Positions 27,201 to 40,700 of a stretch of DNA of 64,000 nt are shown here, piece by piece (the stretch's first letter is position 1; every line of letters begins with the position of its first letter). The stretch lies in assembly GCA_013400975.1 (NCBI GenBank), contig WBMZ01015656.1:59593-123592 (forward strand), in the 5' to 3' direction. The position numbers were made by a program, and so were the translations under genes. The notes under the pieces are model-generated. The model ran no database searches and was not told the origin of the DNA. It saw only the letters and a list, made by a program, of their open reading frames with translations. The DNA is from Atrichornis clamosus (Eukaryota > Chordata > Aves > Passeriformes > Menuridae).

Positions 27201-29576
27201 GCCATGCCATGCTGTTTTGGGGCCTTGGTAGCTGTCGCAACATTACACATTAGAAATGGAGTATTTCATACTGAGCAGATCAAGACTGGATTAGGCATGG
27301 ACCACAGCTGAACGCACTTTAGTAACTATGGTCTCTGGGAGCGTACAAAGGTCTAATAAATGCGAGGAAGTACATGCAAAAGGAGTGAGAACTAACAAAA
27401 TGTATGGCTGTAGCAACACAACTGAAAATGATGCTGTCTTGGTGTGACAATGTGGGACAGCTAAATCTGAGCCTTCTGTTACAGAAAAACAAGAGCATGA
27501 TCATTTTGCATTGAAAAGGTTGTTATTCCTTTGAATCAAGACAGAAGAGAGTAGTTTTTGGTGCTTAAGGATGCGTTTCGATAGTCCCCACTCACCATTC
27601 CCTATAAAACATAAGCCTGCTAACCAAAGACCATTATTCCGTGTAAGAGAGCGCACATGTAATGTATTCACAGCCACACACATGTGCACGCTCCCTCTCT
27701 CCCAAAGAGAGGGGACTGGCAGGAACACACTGCTACAGCTTCAAAAGCTGCCCCCTGCACCTGGGGCTCTTCCACAAAATGGCCCAAGCAACAAGAGAGA
27801 CAGTCCTCAAACCTGGACACCAGCTGGCTCATAATTCCTCACAGTACTGCAGTGGCATCAGGAGTTCCTGCATTGCTCCCGTGGGATTAAAATTCCCATC
27901 TCAAATCAGACAGGATACACACATGTCAGATTAAAGAGATGCAGGCATTTGCATATCTCTTCAGAGTCTGACAGGTTTGTGGTGATCTATTCTGCAACCT
28001 GCAAATACACCAAGAGCATCCCTGATGGATACCTTCTCAATGCAAAGGCTAACAGGTCTGTGTGCATTGTATTAAATATTTACATTAAGGAAGCCATTTT
28101 TATTTTTTTTAAATACTTAAATAGGAAGCACACACAAGAGGAAAGACCCAAAGTATACATATCTGTGACAACAGATCTCAGGAGTTATACAGCTGTTAGC
28201 AATAGGCTAAGCAGAGGCTAGCTGAGCACAAGTATTACTGGATATTTGCAAAAATAAAGTGGGTAGTTTTACTATCAGGCTGAAAAAATACTTTCTTGTT
28301 AAGGACTCTGTAAAATGATTCACTAGTATTAGATTACCACAGTCTATAATGAATATTTCAAGGGCTTCATGTGTACACAGCCAATCAGTCCAACGGGGCT
28401 GGTCTCCAAGTTTTCACAAGAACAGGCGGTGCATGTGCGGAACAGAATTCCCCTTTGAAATCAAAAAGACTATATATGTATGTGAGATTAAAGGAATCTG
28501 AGCACTCACATACATCCTACAGCTGCAAATTCAAGGATCATGAAACAATTACAAAACACTCAAACTTCTAGCTAAACTTATTTATGAGCCAAAACAACAA
28601 AGCTTCCAACACACACTTCTTCTGCCTCTGAAAAAGGCTACTTGCTAAAGTAGGACTTCACCCCAGGCTTTGAATTCAGCAAGGTTTATTCTCTGTTTAT
28701 ACTGATATGACAGCCTGAATGTGACTTATTTTAATACAGAAATATGAAACTTCAACCTGAATCTGTATTTTGTAGCATCAGAGTATCAATTTATAAACAG
28801 CCTGAGGAACTGTCTGTTCTGGTGATGTTTCTGCTTAACCCCTTCCTAAATTATTGCCTCCCTAAAGAAACATTCTTTTGCCACATGTCCCAGAGATCTA
28901 AACTATTTGGTGTGTTTATCCCTGAATCTCCCTCATCCTTCCTGCTTCCTTGCTTTCTCTGGTGCTTTCCAACAAAGCTGGTTTAGGCTGCAGGTTAGCA
29001 CTGAGCCCTGTTTCATTCAGGTCAGGAACACTTTGATTTTACAGTGAGGGTGGAAGCGTAACAATCCTGCAACTGCACTAACCCCTGTCGCCTTCCCACC
29101 TCTCCAATGCTTTCTCCATGCCTAAAGAGACACTGGATTTTGATGCAGCCAACAGGGGTAGATCTTGAGCAGGTGAGTTAATGGCAGCAAAACCTGAGCC
29201 CCACACGGGTACAGCTCCTTCTCCAGGTCAGGTCAAAGTGCAGTTGCCCTACCCAAATGATAACAGACTCACATGACTCTGCAACAGTCATCCAGATGGA
29301 CTCTCTGACAGGGGTTTGAACTTTCTTAGACAAACAACAACAGTTCAGTAAGGAAGCTACAGTTAGTGCATTCCAAACAAAAAGTAACACAGAGCTTTGC
29401 AAAGGTTCTCAACAGAAAACAAAACTCCAGATCACTAACTTGGAAATTGCTGCACCTCGAGACATTTCAAGTCCAAGCTGCCCCTTTCTTCAAATCCCTG
29501 GTCAATGAAAGCTGGGCACACAGAAAACTTGAAACCACACACGGTCTTTAGTACAGAGAAAGGACCAGTTCCAATT

Positions 29577-29770
29577 TACTGTGAGGGTGGGGGGCCACTG
29601 GAACAGGTTGCCCGGAGAAGTTCTGGATGGCCCATCCCTGAAAGAGTTCAAGACCAGGTTGGACGGAGCTCTGAGCAATCCGTTCTAGTGACAGATGTCC
29701 CTGCCCATGGCAGGAGGTTGGAACTAGATGATCTTTAAGGTCCCTTCCAAACCATTCTGTCATTCTATGA
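29577..29770 (+). mobile_element. CR1 LINE 3' fragment, different subfamily
   Basis: About 195 bp match another CR1 type: CACTGGAACAGGTTGCCCGG, AGAAGTTCTGGATGGCCCATC, AAGACCAGGTTGGACG, GATGTCCCTGCCCATGGCAG, TTGGAACTAGATGATCTTTA and CATTCTGTCATTCTATGA. The 'clear/distribute' wording of its 3' end differs from the copies at 1.6 and 16.5-17.2 kb, so it belongs to a different CR1 subfamily. It lies in intron 1, antisense to the gene. Confidence 0.9.
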
Positions 29771-30562
29771 ATTTTCCTGAAGAGCCCTTCTACTTGAAGA
29801 CAAATAATTCCCTGACAGGAAGAACATCCCTGCACTTCTCACAGGATGCCCTGAGTTGGAAGAGGCAGAAAGCAAGAAACTGAAACCCAAACAAGAAGGG
29901 GAGCCCTGAAGATAATGATTAATCAGGAGAGTGTGGGTAAGCAAGTAGGACCTCAGACTCCAGCACTGGCCATCACAGGGAGCATGAAATCCCTTCCACA
30001 TTTGTCAGGGACACAGGATCTGTTCAAACAGATTTGCAGAGTCTTGCCATCCTCTCCTGAAACCTGGTTTGTCATCACCAAGGTAGGAGTGAACTCGTTC
30101 CAGCATCCCTTTAGCTGCCATCTGCGCTCCCACAGGGAGGGGGCTCAAACTTGTCAAATGCCTTGAATTAAAAAAAAACACCTCTTGCCTTAGAAATGGC
30201 AAGAGGTGGCAATTTCAGGATAACAGCCTGAAACCACTGGCCATCAGCAGAGCACACTGCCTACGATTAAGCAAGAAAAATAGGTCCCCAGAATCCAAAC
30301 ATAACAACTGCATTGGGGAAAGCAATTTTTGAATACCCAGAGACTAAGAGAAAGACTCTGAAATTCAAAGTGGTAACTTGTTTAGGAAAAAATACCAGTC
30401 TTTAAGGACAGAAGATAAAGGGGGTTTTGGGTTACAGCAAATATAGTTTCCGTTACAGGCCCTCCCTCTTTTAAACAGCCCAGCCCTCCGCGTCTGCTCT
30501 GCCCACCTGCGGCACAGGCACAGCTCTCACACAGGCCAGGACTCTCTCAGTCAGGACTGGCA

Positions 30563-30579
30563 AAATAATAATAATAATT
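30563..30579. repeat. (AAT)n microsatellite followed by ATC-rich tract
   Basis: Five AAT units are followed by TTATCACCATTATCATCATC, a degenerate trinucleotide stretch ending near 30599. Confidence 0.8.
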
Positions 30580-31548
30580 ATCACCATTATCATCATCACT
30601 ACCAGAGTTGAAGAGGTTCATACACAATTTCCAACCATTTCAGTGACTATTCAAGGATGTTCATTGGAGGCTCCTTTGAAAGCCCATCCAGTTCTGTTGG
30701 TACCCAGCTGGATGGCAGATTTTAAAAAAATTAATGGTCTTCTTGTTTGGTTGGGGTTTTTTTAACCTCTTCCTCCTGCTTAAGAGTATGCCGTAAACAA
30801 TTTCACCTCCCTCTAGGAAAATGGTGTTTCAGAAGGCACTGCTGGTATCTAATACTCTTCTGCCTAATGAATAATCTCACACCCATTAAATGTTTCGGGC
30901 CATCAGACACCACTGGAGGAGACCATCTGATGTATCAGTAAGAACAAGGCAAGGCTGGGCCTTTGGTCCCTTCTTCTCCACCGAGGCCTGAAGGATTTGT
31001 CTAGTGATGAAAGCAACCAGAAGCCAGCTCTGTTCCTGTGTCTCAGTTCACTCATCTCAGACAGGTTTGCTGCTGAAGACTTTTCCCTAAGAAGGAGGAT
31101 TTCTTATGTTGTGTAGCTTATAATTAACTGGGGCACCTTAAACCAGAAGGTCTGCTTGCTCTTTCCTTGGAAGCTAAATGAGCTTCCAAAAGAACAAAAA
31201 CATGCTTAGCATGTGGCAGGGATATGGTTCAAAAGTTCATTTGGGCTTAGATTTGGACTAGAAAACAGTTTTGACATGTAATTTTAGGCAGACTCATATT
31301 TAGCAGCGGTTTTACAGGCCTAGAAGGCATTCAGAGCACGGCTGTGCACACAAGCCCATTTCAGGTTGCTACCCAGTGAACTGTCATCGCTGCAGTCAGA
31401 GAAGGGATGACTAATGCTGAGCACATACACAAACAGACAGACCCCTAACAGAGTCACAGAGGATGCTGAAGAATTTCAGGTGTAGAATCATCCAAAATAT
31501 GTGCCTGTAAAAGCAGGGGATCAGGATTGAGTTGATCAGACCAACCAT

Positions 31549-31606
31549 GTCAGAAAGGACCTCTGGCGGTCATCTGGTCCATGGGCCTGTTCAAAGCAGG
31601 GTTGAC
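31549..31606 (-). mobile_element. Probable short CR1 fragment, reverse orientation
   Basis: AGAAAGGACCTCTGGCGGTC, ATCTGGTCCATGGGCC and TTCAAAGCAGGG resemble the reverse complement of a CR1 3' end (usual form: AAGGGACCTCTGGAGGTCATC, then CTGCTCAAAGCAGG). The match is only about 60 bp and the ends are uncertain. Confidence 0.5.
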
Positions 31607-33478
31607 TGCAAAGCCAAATCATGGTGCTCAGGAGCAAGACAAAAATAATTCTTGAGATGAAGAAGTGCAAAGACAATTCAACAGCTGTAAAGAGGAGAGA
31701 GCAAAGTAAGACATCAATACTGAGTATCTTTGAAGCAGTGTAAGCCAGGTTCTCTCTGATTTGATGCTTTCAGTGCTAACCAGGAGGCACTTGTGAACTT
31801 GCAAGGTAAATACCAGGCAGGAAAACAGAGTCTGTGAGGCATTTGAGCTATGAATTATCCTTTGCCAAGCCTCTGGTCTTCTCTTCAAAATCTTTCCACC
31901 TCCCAGTCTTCATGTTGTTTAGTATTAGCACATCTATTATGGTATAACACAACAATAGCAGCAACATCATCTTATGGCTGGAGACCACACACACTGAATT
32001 CAAAATGTCATTGTCTGCCGCCTTGCCTCTCCAGGAGAGAAAAGCCCAGCACATTCAGAGGCACCATTTGTACCTCCTGGTGCATATTACAGATGCACCT
32101 TCCCCTGGCTTTTGTATCTATGGTCACACACAGCAAATCCTGCTGATTTCTCACTGTGAAGCCACTTCTTTTGGCAGTTGGTTGCTTTCACAACAAGGCC
32201 CAAGAAAAATACTCTGCACAGTTTCAGTGCCTTTCCTAGCACAGCTGCATCCCAAGCAGGACTTAAGCTAATCCCTCCCAAACAGCCCTGTTGCTCTTGT
32301 CTTGCCACAGAGCAGGCTGCTGCAGCCCTCCTGACATTGGTTTAATGCTGATTAGTCCCGACACAATTCTGGTGCAGGCTTCCTGCCAGGCGAGGGAATG
32401 AACAAAATTGGTTTGTGCACAGACCAGACGACAGCTGCAGTCACTCCAGCTCAAATCTGTTGAATAAGGACCCTTTTCTTGTTTACCAAGATGAGGCTAA
32501 ATTAGCCCAGCATGAGACAGAAGGACAGAGCAAATCCTAAAAGCCAACGATGCCAACCTGGTTCTGAAGGTGTGAGATGGAACTTGATCAGGTGCCATCA
32601 CTTGGGCTCAAAGAAGCCACAGGGCTTTGTGTTGTAGGCTTTGTGTGCATCCCCCCCACCCAGTGAAGAGCTGGAGTTTTACAAATAAAGTATTTTGTGG
32701 GGACAGATTACAAGCAGAATGCCCCCAGATTTTTTTTCAGAGCCAGAGACACAGTCAGTGCACTCTACTTGGAGCACATTTTTCTCCATCTCTTTTTCCT
32801 CCAGCCCTAGGGGAAAAGCCTCCAGCCATCATAAGCCCCCATCCCCACACTTTTTAAAATGCATAGGGATATCCTGTTAGGAAGGTTTCCTGCTCAGGAG
32901 TGATCTATTGATTTGATCTGGAGTTGTCACCTCTGTTTGCAGAACTACACACAGATCTCTTGACATGAATTACAGAATCCACTATCTTCCCAGAGGCAGC
33001 ACATGCACAGAGGCAAAAGCTGCACGTGAACTGTTTGCACAGACTTATTATCAGCAAGCCTGGTATTACTCAGGCTTTTACAAAATGGATTTAATGGAAA
33101 AGTAACACTGCTGAGCTCTCTGGTCATTGAAAAGTCTTTAAACCCATATCCAAAAGTGGATACAGCACCGTAGGATTTTCCTTCTATATATAAGAAAAGC
33201 CTGGCTTTTGGCACTTGCAGGGTTGGCTGCTCACTGATTGGGGGTTTATGGATTTGTTAAGTAACTCCTCCTTTGGCCTGGGCACCTCAGCTCTGCAGGA
33301 TGCTCCCTCCCATCACATTTTCTCCCTCAGCCATCAGAAACAAGGATCCTGCCAATGTCAGCTACCGCTCAGGCACCACTTTCCCTGGTTTCCAGTCCCC
33401 GCATGGCCTGATCCAGCAAGCAAGCAAGCTTCAAGTGTTTTACAAGCATAGCATCCTCACAAAATGCAGCTACAGCTC

Positions 33479-33806
33479 TGTGCTGGTTTTGGCTGGGGTA
33501 GAGTTAACTTTTTTCACAGTGCCAAGCTAAGGCTTGGATTTGACTTCCCAAGTCACTGTTATTCGTGATGGAGCCCTGCTGTCCTGGGGATGGCTGAACA
33601 CCTGCCTGCCCATGGGAAGCAGTGAATGAATTACCTTTTTTTTGGCTTTGCTTGCACATGCTGGTTTTAGTTTACCCATTAAACTGCCTATCTCAAGCCA
33701 TATTTTCTCATTTCTACTCTTCCAATTTTCTCCCCCATCCCACCGGGGGGAGAGTGAGTGAGCAGCTGTGTGGAGCTGAGTTGCTGGCTGGGGTTAAGCC
33801 ATGGCA
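33479..33806 (+). mobile_element. Avian ERVL-type solo LTR with an internal (U3) deletion
   Basis: The left end TGTGCTGGTTTTGGCTGGGG and right end GGGGTTAAGCCATGGCA are the characteristic TG...CA termini of a common bird ERV LTR. Also matching are CTTCCCAAGTCACTGTTATT, GTGATGGAGCCCTGCTGTCC, ATGGCTGAACACCTGCCTGC, a CCCATTAAACTGCC poly(A)-signal region and CCCCCATCCCACCGGGGGGA. The copy is about 330 bp against the roughly 600 bp I expect for the full LTR. The TATA-containing middle, between the GGATTTG near the left end and the CTTCCCAAG block, is missing. No viral genes flank it and no 5-bp target duplication is evident. It lies in intron 1, antisense to the gene. Confidence 0.82.
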
Positions 33807-34302
33807 AACTTCTTTCTAAGGGAATAGCGAGGGTCTGCTCCAAGACGGCATAAGAGGTAGAACATTTGCCCTCAGGGATGAAAAATGTGTTCAATTTTTC
33901 GCTTGCTGGAATGAGGAGAGACTGCTTCAAAATTTCTCTCTCCCGCTTCCCAAAAGAGGTGATACCAACCAAAAATGGCTCGCTGCACAAAAAAAGAAAT
34001 GCACCATCAATGCATTGAAAGAAGGCATGCAAGAAGGATGTCAACCATTACCCAGTGGTCTGTATTTTCAGTCAGTCCATGAACCTGGGGGGTCTGCTCC
34101 CTGCCCAGTTTCCCATGCACAGGGATCCTCCTAACCAGCCCTTAAATAACAGAAGGCTCTGTGTAGTATCTCTCAAGTGATATGTCTAGCTATCAAAAGA
34201 GATCTCAACAACAACAGGCATCTAAAGAAAGATATTCCTTATTTTAGGTTTACTTCATATGTCACCTACAATGCTCCAAAAGAGTAATATGCCATCTTTT
34301 AT

Positions 34303-34325
34303 TAAACAAACAAACAAACAAAAAA
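34303..34325. repeat. (AAAC)n microsatellite
   Basis: Four to five AAAC units run into a short A-run. Confidence 0.85.
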
Positions 34326-37300
34326 CTGAAAGTGGTGTAGACCAAAGGAACTTTGCATTTAAAGGCATTTGGGGAACTCTGTGCAGAAGGACCTGGCCGT
34401 GCAGAAAACAGCCTCAGGTCACAGTCTAAACACCTTTTCCTTATCAGCAGGTCAATAGACAGCTTTTATACAGAGGTGAAAGCAAAAGCCAGTCTTACTG
34501 ATGATGCTGAAAAGAAAAAAAAGAAACTTTCTTAAAAGACAAAAATGGACACAGAAAGGGAGGGAAGGTACAAAGTGAACTTTTATGTGTCTATATATTG
34601 ACAAGACAGAAGTGTTACTAATTTTAAATTCAGAATTTATTCATGCAGTTAACAGTCTTTCTGAAGTTCCCCATTTTATCTACAAGACTTGCTGCGTCTA
34701 CATAAATATAACCATATCAAAGACTGAAGAAGATTTTAAGCATCTCAAAATGAGCACCAATAAACCACCAGTTTCTGGAACAGTAGTTTCACTTCCCTGA
34801 AAGTAGCAGACAGGGCAGAAAGGTCTCTTAGCAGTCAGCAACTGTCAATAAACAGTTCAGAAAATTTACCATGGCAGAGTTATTTACTGCACCAGTGCTG
34901 GGAAGTCACTTCTGCTAAAACATTATTACAGATGAAGCTTAGCAGAAGTCTCAGATCCAGGAGTGCAGGACAAGGAGTGCATTCATCGTTCCATCACCCC
35001 TCAGAGAACAGGCACTTCAGTTTGTGGTAATCCCTCTGCTACACTGTTCCCTGTGACCAAGCTGCACAAGTTACCTTTAAATGGACTGTCACCTCAAGTG
35101 ACGGACTAAAGTCACTGCTGGTCTTGAGCGAAACCTCATAGCACACAAGGTGCGTTGATCACTGTTACACCTCACAGAGACTTGTAAGATTTGATATGGA
35201 AAACTCCAGTGATCTGCTATCAGCCCTCTAGGACATAAAGCATAGCCAGGTACCAGAGCAGCACACGGCCGGCTGGGACCTGGGGAGAGGGGGGGTTAGA
35301 GGGATACAAGGATCTCCAAAGCAGGGAGGTACAGTCAGCTGCTTGGCTAGCAGAAGGTGTCCAACAGAGCACAGCTCTAGTTTTCCTTTCATCCCTGTTC
35401 ATCTGTTTTTCTCAACTTTGCAACTGTATTATCTGCATTTCAATCTTGTGATTTATTGAATAAAATACATTTAAAACAAAGTATCTTTAATGTTGACCCC
35501 AAGCTGCTTCCCAACAGTAAAAGTTTCAGGCCAAGTGCTGGACACAAGATACTGTCCTTCTTCAGGGTGGCCATCCCAGGAATGACGGCACCAGAGCACC
35601 ATGACTATATCAAACCCTCTATCCTCTGGGTATTCTGGAGAAAACAGCACAGCCCTGTGCATGGCAGGACACAGCCAGGCTGGCTCCCTGGCCAGCAGCA
35701 GGACAGGCAGTGAGAGAACGCCAGCCCTGGTGCCAAGTAATAACACAGGCCAGAGCCAAGCTGCTGACTCAAAGGGCAGAGTCCACAACCAAAAGCAATT
35801 ACTGTATCACAAAGCCTGATAGACATACAGAGGTATGTTCTTACAGTCTGTTGCTTTGCTGCTTTCCCTCCCAATACCCCAACAGCTTGTTGCTATTCCT
35901 AACCTCACTGGCCCCAGGTATTCCTGACATTTTACCACTGATACACAAGCATGGATTGCTCCAGTAGGAACCATATGATGTGATACAGCTTGAAATTATT
36001 CGGAACAGCAAGCAGAGCCCCAAGTCCCAATTTGTAGTCCTGCTGCTTTTCCTTCAGTCCGTCCTGAACACCTCTGTTACAACTCCATATTTCCTTACTT
36101 GCACAAGACCTGAGTCACAAACAGTATTATAAGAGAGCAGGAAAAGTTTGCATTATGTGATTGTGATCAGATTTTCTTCACTCCTTGCTTGCAGTGACCT
36201 TCCACCCATTACAATAACCTAAAAAGCAAGGCAAACTCAGGCACCCAGAGAGAGGCTGGAATAAACATTGTTCTGTTTTAATGTGTCCTCAACAGTTATG
36301 TATATAGATGTCTAATTACCCTGGGTTTTTTTGCAAGACAAAAGCTGACTTTGGCCTGTGCTCATGCCACAGGGCTTGGGGATGTTTTCACAGGGGCAAA
36401 GCTTTCGAACAGAAAGTCAGACTGGGGAGACCACTCTGCTGAAGCCCAAAGGTGGGAATGAGAGAGGGAGGAAGATGCCACCAGCAGTGCTGTGTGTGCT
36501 TTCTCCCAGGAGATGCGGCACAAAGGAAACCCCACTAAATGCCCCAGCTGCGAGGAAATGCTTGTGCTCATTCTCAGATGGCAAAAATCAATCATGCACA
36601 AGGCAAACCCACAAGAGACCTGGGCTCCATTTGTTCCAGCACTCAAGGAACTGATGGTTGTTGGCTTTAAATATGTATTATTTCCACACAATAGCAGTTA
36701 ACATATCACTTATTACTCCCACCATCTGATAGGAATGCGTACATTGATGCTGGGTTGTAGTTCCCATGCAAGTTGCCTACCAATAACACAGGAACTGTCT
36801 CTTAGAACTGCACACAAAGAGCACTTTGCAATTTAACTGATAGAGGGAGAAAATATAAATCCTCTTGCAAGCAAAACAAAAACCTGTTTCCAGGAAGTGT
36901 GTCTCCATCATCTTCTAAGCTACTGTTTTCCAACAGTACTAGCCACTAATCCTCAGAAAGATGCATTGCTACTTAAAGAGAAGATAACTATACTGAAAAT
37001 GAAAGAATAAGTTAGAAATTATAAACTTGCAATAATGACAGCAACTGCTGCTAGTAGATTTTCTCTGCCCTTCTGACTCCTATGCAGCAGGTTTCTGTTC
37101 CAGTGTAACCATAGGAACAGCAGTGAAGAGTCTCATTTAAAAGCCTTCACTTCAGCTGGTAGGTTAAGTTATGAGACTGAAGTGGGCTTGCATATTAAAA
37201 ACATTCAAATGGTTCTAAAAAAAGCTCAGTTTCTATTGCAGGAGACAGACATCTGTGTTGTAAACAGACGCAGTGCCCCACCAATAAAAAGAACAAACCA

Positions 37301-37686
37301 ACACTACTGATGGAGGTTACTAAAAATTGGGCTCAATAAACAGGTAAAGAATACAAATCATGAATTGTTTAACACAATAAGCCCGACACCATATGTTTCC
37401 TGTAGCTGTTTTGTTTAACAGACCATAGCAAGACAACTGGATGAACAATGATAGTCCTCAGCAATATGACAACTTCACTGCAACATTCACCCAAACACAT
37501 GAATTTAATATTCTAAATTTTACTTAATCTTTCAAAGTAAAAAAATGACACAGTTCTGGCACATCATCTTTCCTGCAGGAAATATGAAAAAACAGAGCTA
37601 TCTTGAGAGAAAGTCACAGGAACCAAGCTAAGCAAATGCATGGCCCAAGTAGATAGGGATGTTAAAGGGAACAATCAGGAGTAAGT

Positions 37687-37720
37687 GAAATAAATAAATA
37701 AACAAATAAATAATAAAAAA
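37687..37720. repeat. (AAAT)n microsatellite
   Basis: AAAT units with one C interruption, ending in an A-run. Confidence 0.85.
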
Positions 37721-40700
37721 GGTCTACCTAGGTGCCTGGTATCTATGCACTCACACATTTCTCCTAAAGAACTTAAGATAGCCACTACCCTAAAGTATCT
37801 GTTACTTTTCACATAGTAGCAGCAAAACTCATCTGAAAACAGAGTTGGAGACACTTTCAATTATTCAGCAACAGCTGTTTAAAACACTGTATTACGATAA
37901 ACAACTGAACAAAAAACCAGATGGGAACATGTTCATGTTGTGCTCACTACAGAGAGGCCTGTACATTATGGGAAATCATAATGTCCATTTTTTATAGATT
38001 TGTGAGTATGGTAACTTTTAAGTGGTTATGTCCATGATCTAAAGAAAACGTAAATAATCTTTTGGTACTTATCTGTATAATTTGCTGCCTTAATTCAGAA
38101 AGACTATCAACATTTTTCAAGCAGTTACAAAAATTACAGGATCTCTGCAAGACCACATCAGAGATGAAGCAGAATATAAAATGTACAGAGATGGTTACTG
38201 AAGCTTCATTTCAGGGAACAGGATTTGCTGTCCTTAAAGTGGCTGCAATCTTCTGCTTAATTTCTCATCCATGCTCCTGCTCCACAGGCTCTGGCTGGGA
38301 AGAAGCAGGAAGAGACACTGTTCTCAGAGCTGCCTTAGCTTTTCAAGTATGTACTAATGATCAGACACATCTATATTCTTATTCTTACAACTTTAAACAT
38401 TACCATTTCACCGGCCCATTTACAATTTTCTGCCTATTGCCTTACTGCTCAAACCCACTCTTCAGTCTGTCTTGCACACATTCACTTTTAACTAATGCTG
38501 AGACTTTGTCCCCACAGGCCACTCTCTGCTTTGCCTGTAGCAATCAAATTTTCAGGAGTGCTTGGGACCCCATGGGTACCTGCAAAAGTACAGCTGATGT
38601 GGTAAATAACGTGGAAAAACCCCTGTACTTTTATGTCCTCTTGTATAATATTGGTCATCTCTAATCAGAGCTTCAGAATTACGATCTTTGTAGCATTAGA
38701 GAAACCAAATGTAACAGAGGCTCATGTCGCTTGGAGCTCCTCACATGTAACCCAGAGCCAGCAGCCTTTACTGGCTGGACTGTTGTCAGGAGATTGCAGG
38801 TGTTCTACCAAGAAGGTTGGTACTGCCTATAAATAGCTACCACAAGCTGTGCTTGTAGATGATTTTGGCTTTATTTTACGAGATAAATCAAAGTTTTCTA
38901 TTTCCTGTGTCCTTGTTCCAAGCACCTGTGCAACTGAGTCAATTCACCATGTCACAAGTGCCACAAAAAGATCTCGGACGTCTCTGTTCCAGGTTTTCAT
39001 GTTTCTTTTGATTAGTAAGTCTCATTACTATTGCAAAGCCCTGTCCCTGCTTTATTTACAGACGGAAAATTATGCTCTGTTCAGGCCCACAGATAAAATT
39101 TTCATGTTGAACATCTGCAAGTTAATTATGATATAAAAGCCTCCACAAGCTCCAGTGGGTTGCATGGTAGGCTGGGATGCCTCGGAGGTGGTTTCAGCCT
39201 CTTCTCTTTGTAAGACACCTGGAGGATGGGCAGGATATGATGAAAAGGAAGCAAGCAACACCAGCTTTAAATAGTTCAGAGAAAACAATCTCTGGTTTCA
39301 CAGGCAAAAGAAGTTTTAAATTTCTGAAGAGTGGAAATTTTTATTTAAAGGAGAAAGGATTTCAATGTGCACTGACTCAAAAAAATGAAAACAAAAGACA
39401 GACATTCTCTCTAGAACCTGAGGCCTCAAGCTTGCAAAAGAAAACTGCTAGGAGACAGAAGCAAGGAAGGTAAGAATAGAATACATGAAAACCCATCCAA
39501 AATCTGGGATGATGAAAAATATTTAATAACCTCTTTTTGAAAGAAGGTTCCCACATCTACCTTACCAAAAGGTGGCTCACAAACGGGTAATTGAGGGTTT
39601 TTCCAAATGTGTAGCCAGTGACTCCCTCATAGAAGGATACTGCTCATCTCTCCCCTCCCTCCCACTCTCTCACACACACTACTGAAAGGCACTCCAATAA
39701 TATGCTGCTATTAGACATGACTGCTTTTAGAATTTATACCAAGACAACGACCACAGTGAGAGAAACCTGCACCTGAAAAGCCCGAGGCTTCTTCACTGTT
39801 TGGAACAGTCAACCCTGTGATGGGTACCTGCTAGGGATATTTTATTATTTTTTTAAAATGTATCCATTATTTTAGAATAAAGGATCAAATGAGGAGAACT
39901 ACCAGTTTTACAGAACCACTGAACCACAACTGCTGAAACCAAGGACAAAAGGCTCTCTTAGGGATGTCTGAAGTGCCTGAGTTCTCCGTATGGATCACCC
40001 AGCTGCAAATGGGGTGCTCCAAAGCATTGCCAAGACAATCACTACTCACAGGCCTTCATTAAGGATTATGCAGTACTTTAAAAAATGCCATGCCATTGAT
40101 AACACTTTAGTAAAGGAAAAACACCATGCCTGGCTAAGCCACAAATCTTGTAAAATGGCCACAGACAAGACCTGAAAGGTGACTGTAACTCCACAGTTCC
40201 CTGGCAACACCGCTCATGTGACTGGGATGAGCTCAACATTGTCAGGTGAAATACCTGGCCTGATCCTCAGCTGAATGAAACACGGGGACAAATCCTGGAA
40301 GTATGGACAGGGACTTCAATCTCTTGTTGAACCACTACAGAATTAAGGTTCCTCTTGTGCTCTGCATTTCCTTAGGTCACAGAGATTTATGAGCCCCATT
40401 AAGGAAAAGGTGACGAACAATTGCTTTTTACTTCCTGGGGCAAACTGTTTTATAGATATAAACCTAGTGACTTAAATCCATGCAGATTCCTGTAGCTGGC
40501 ACTGCTGATGTCACGCTTTACCTTCTGATGCTTCCTCCCTACTATTCCAAAGAGGAAGGGCAGGGGAAATCCTGTTCACATGCATATTTCAGGATGATCT
40601 TTGCCTGCTTGAACTCACACTTTAAACACCAAGTTCTAACATTTTAATGCAGTGGCTCAACCGTGTTTGTTGTAATTAAAGTTTAACAAGTTTTTAAAGC

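Larger units (their letters stand above)
21253..33478 (-). other. DENND5B intron 1, 21-33 kb
   Basis: Mostly unique AT-rich sequence with one CR1 at 29.6 kb, a probable CR1 scrap at 31.55 kb and an AAT repeat at 30.56 kb. No exon with paired splice sites and coding similarity was recognised beyond the cassette at its left end. Confidence 0.6.

Noticed and set aside
33469..33812. Five-base target-site duplication for the LTR
   Set aside because: The bases flanking TG...CA (AGCTC on the left, AACTT on the right) do not match, so no duplication could be claimed.
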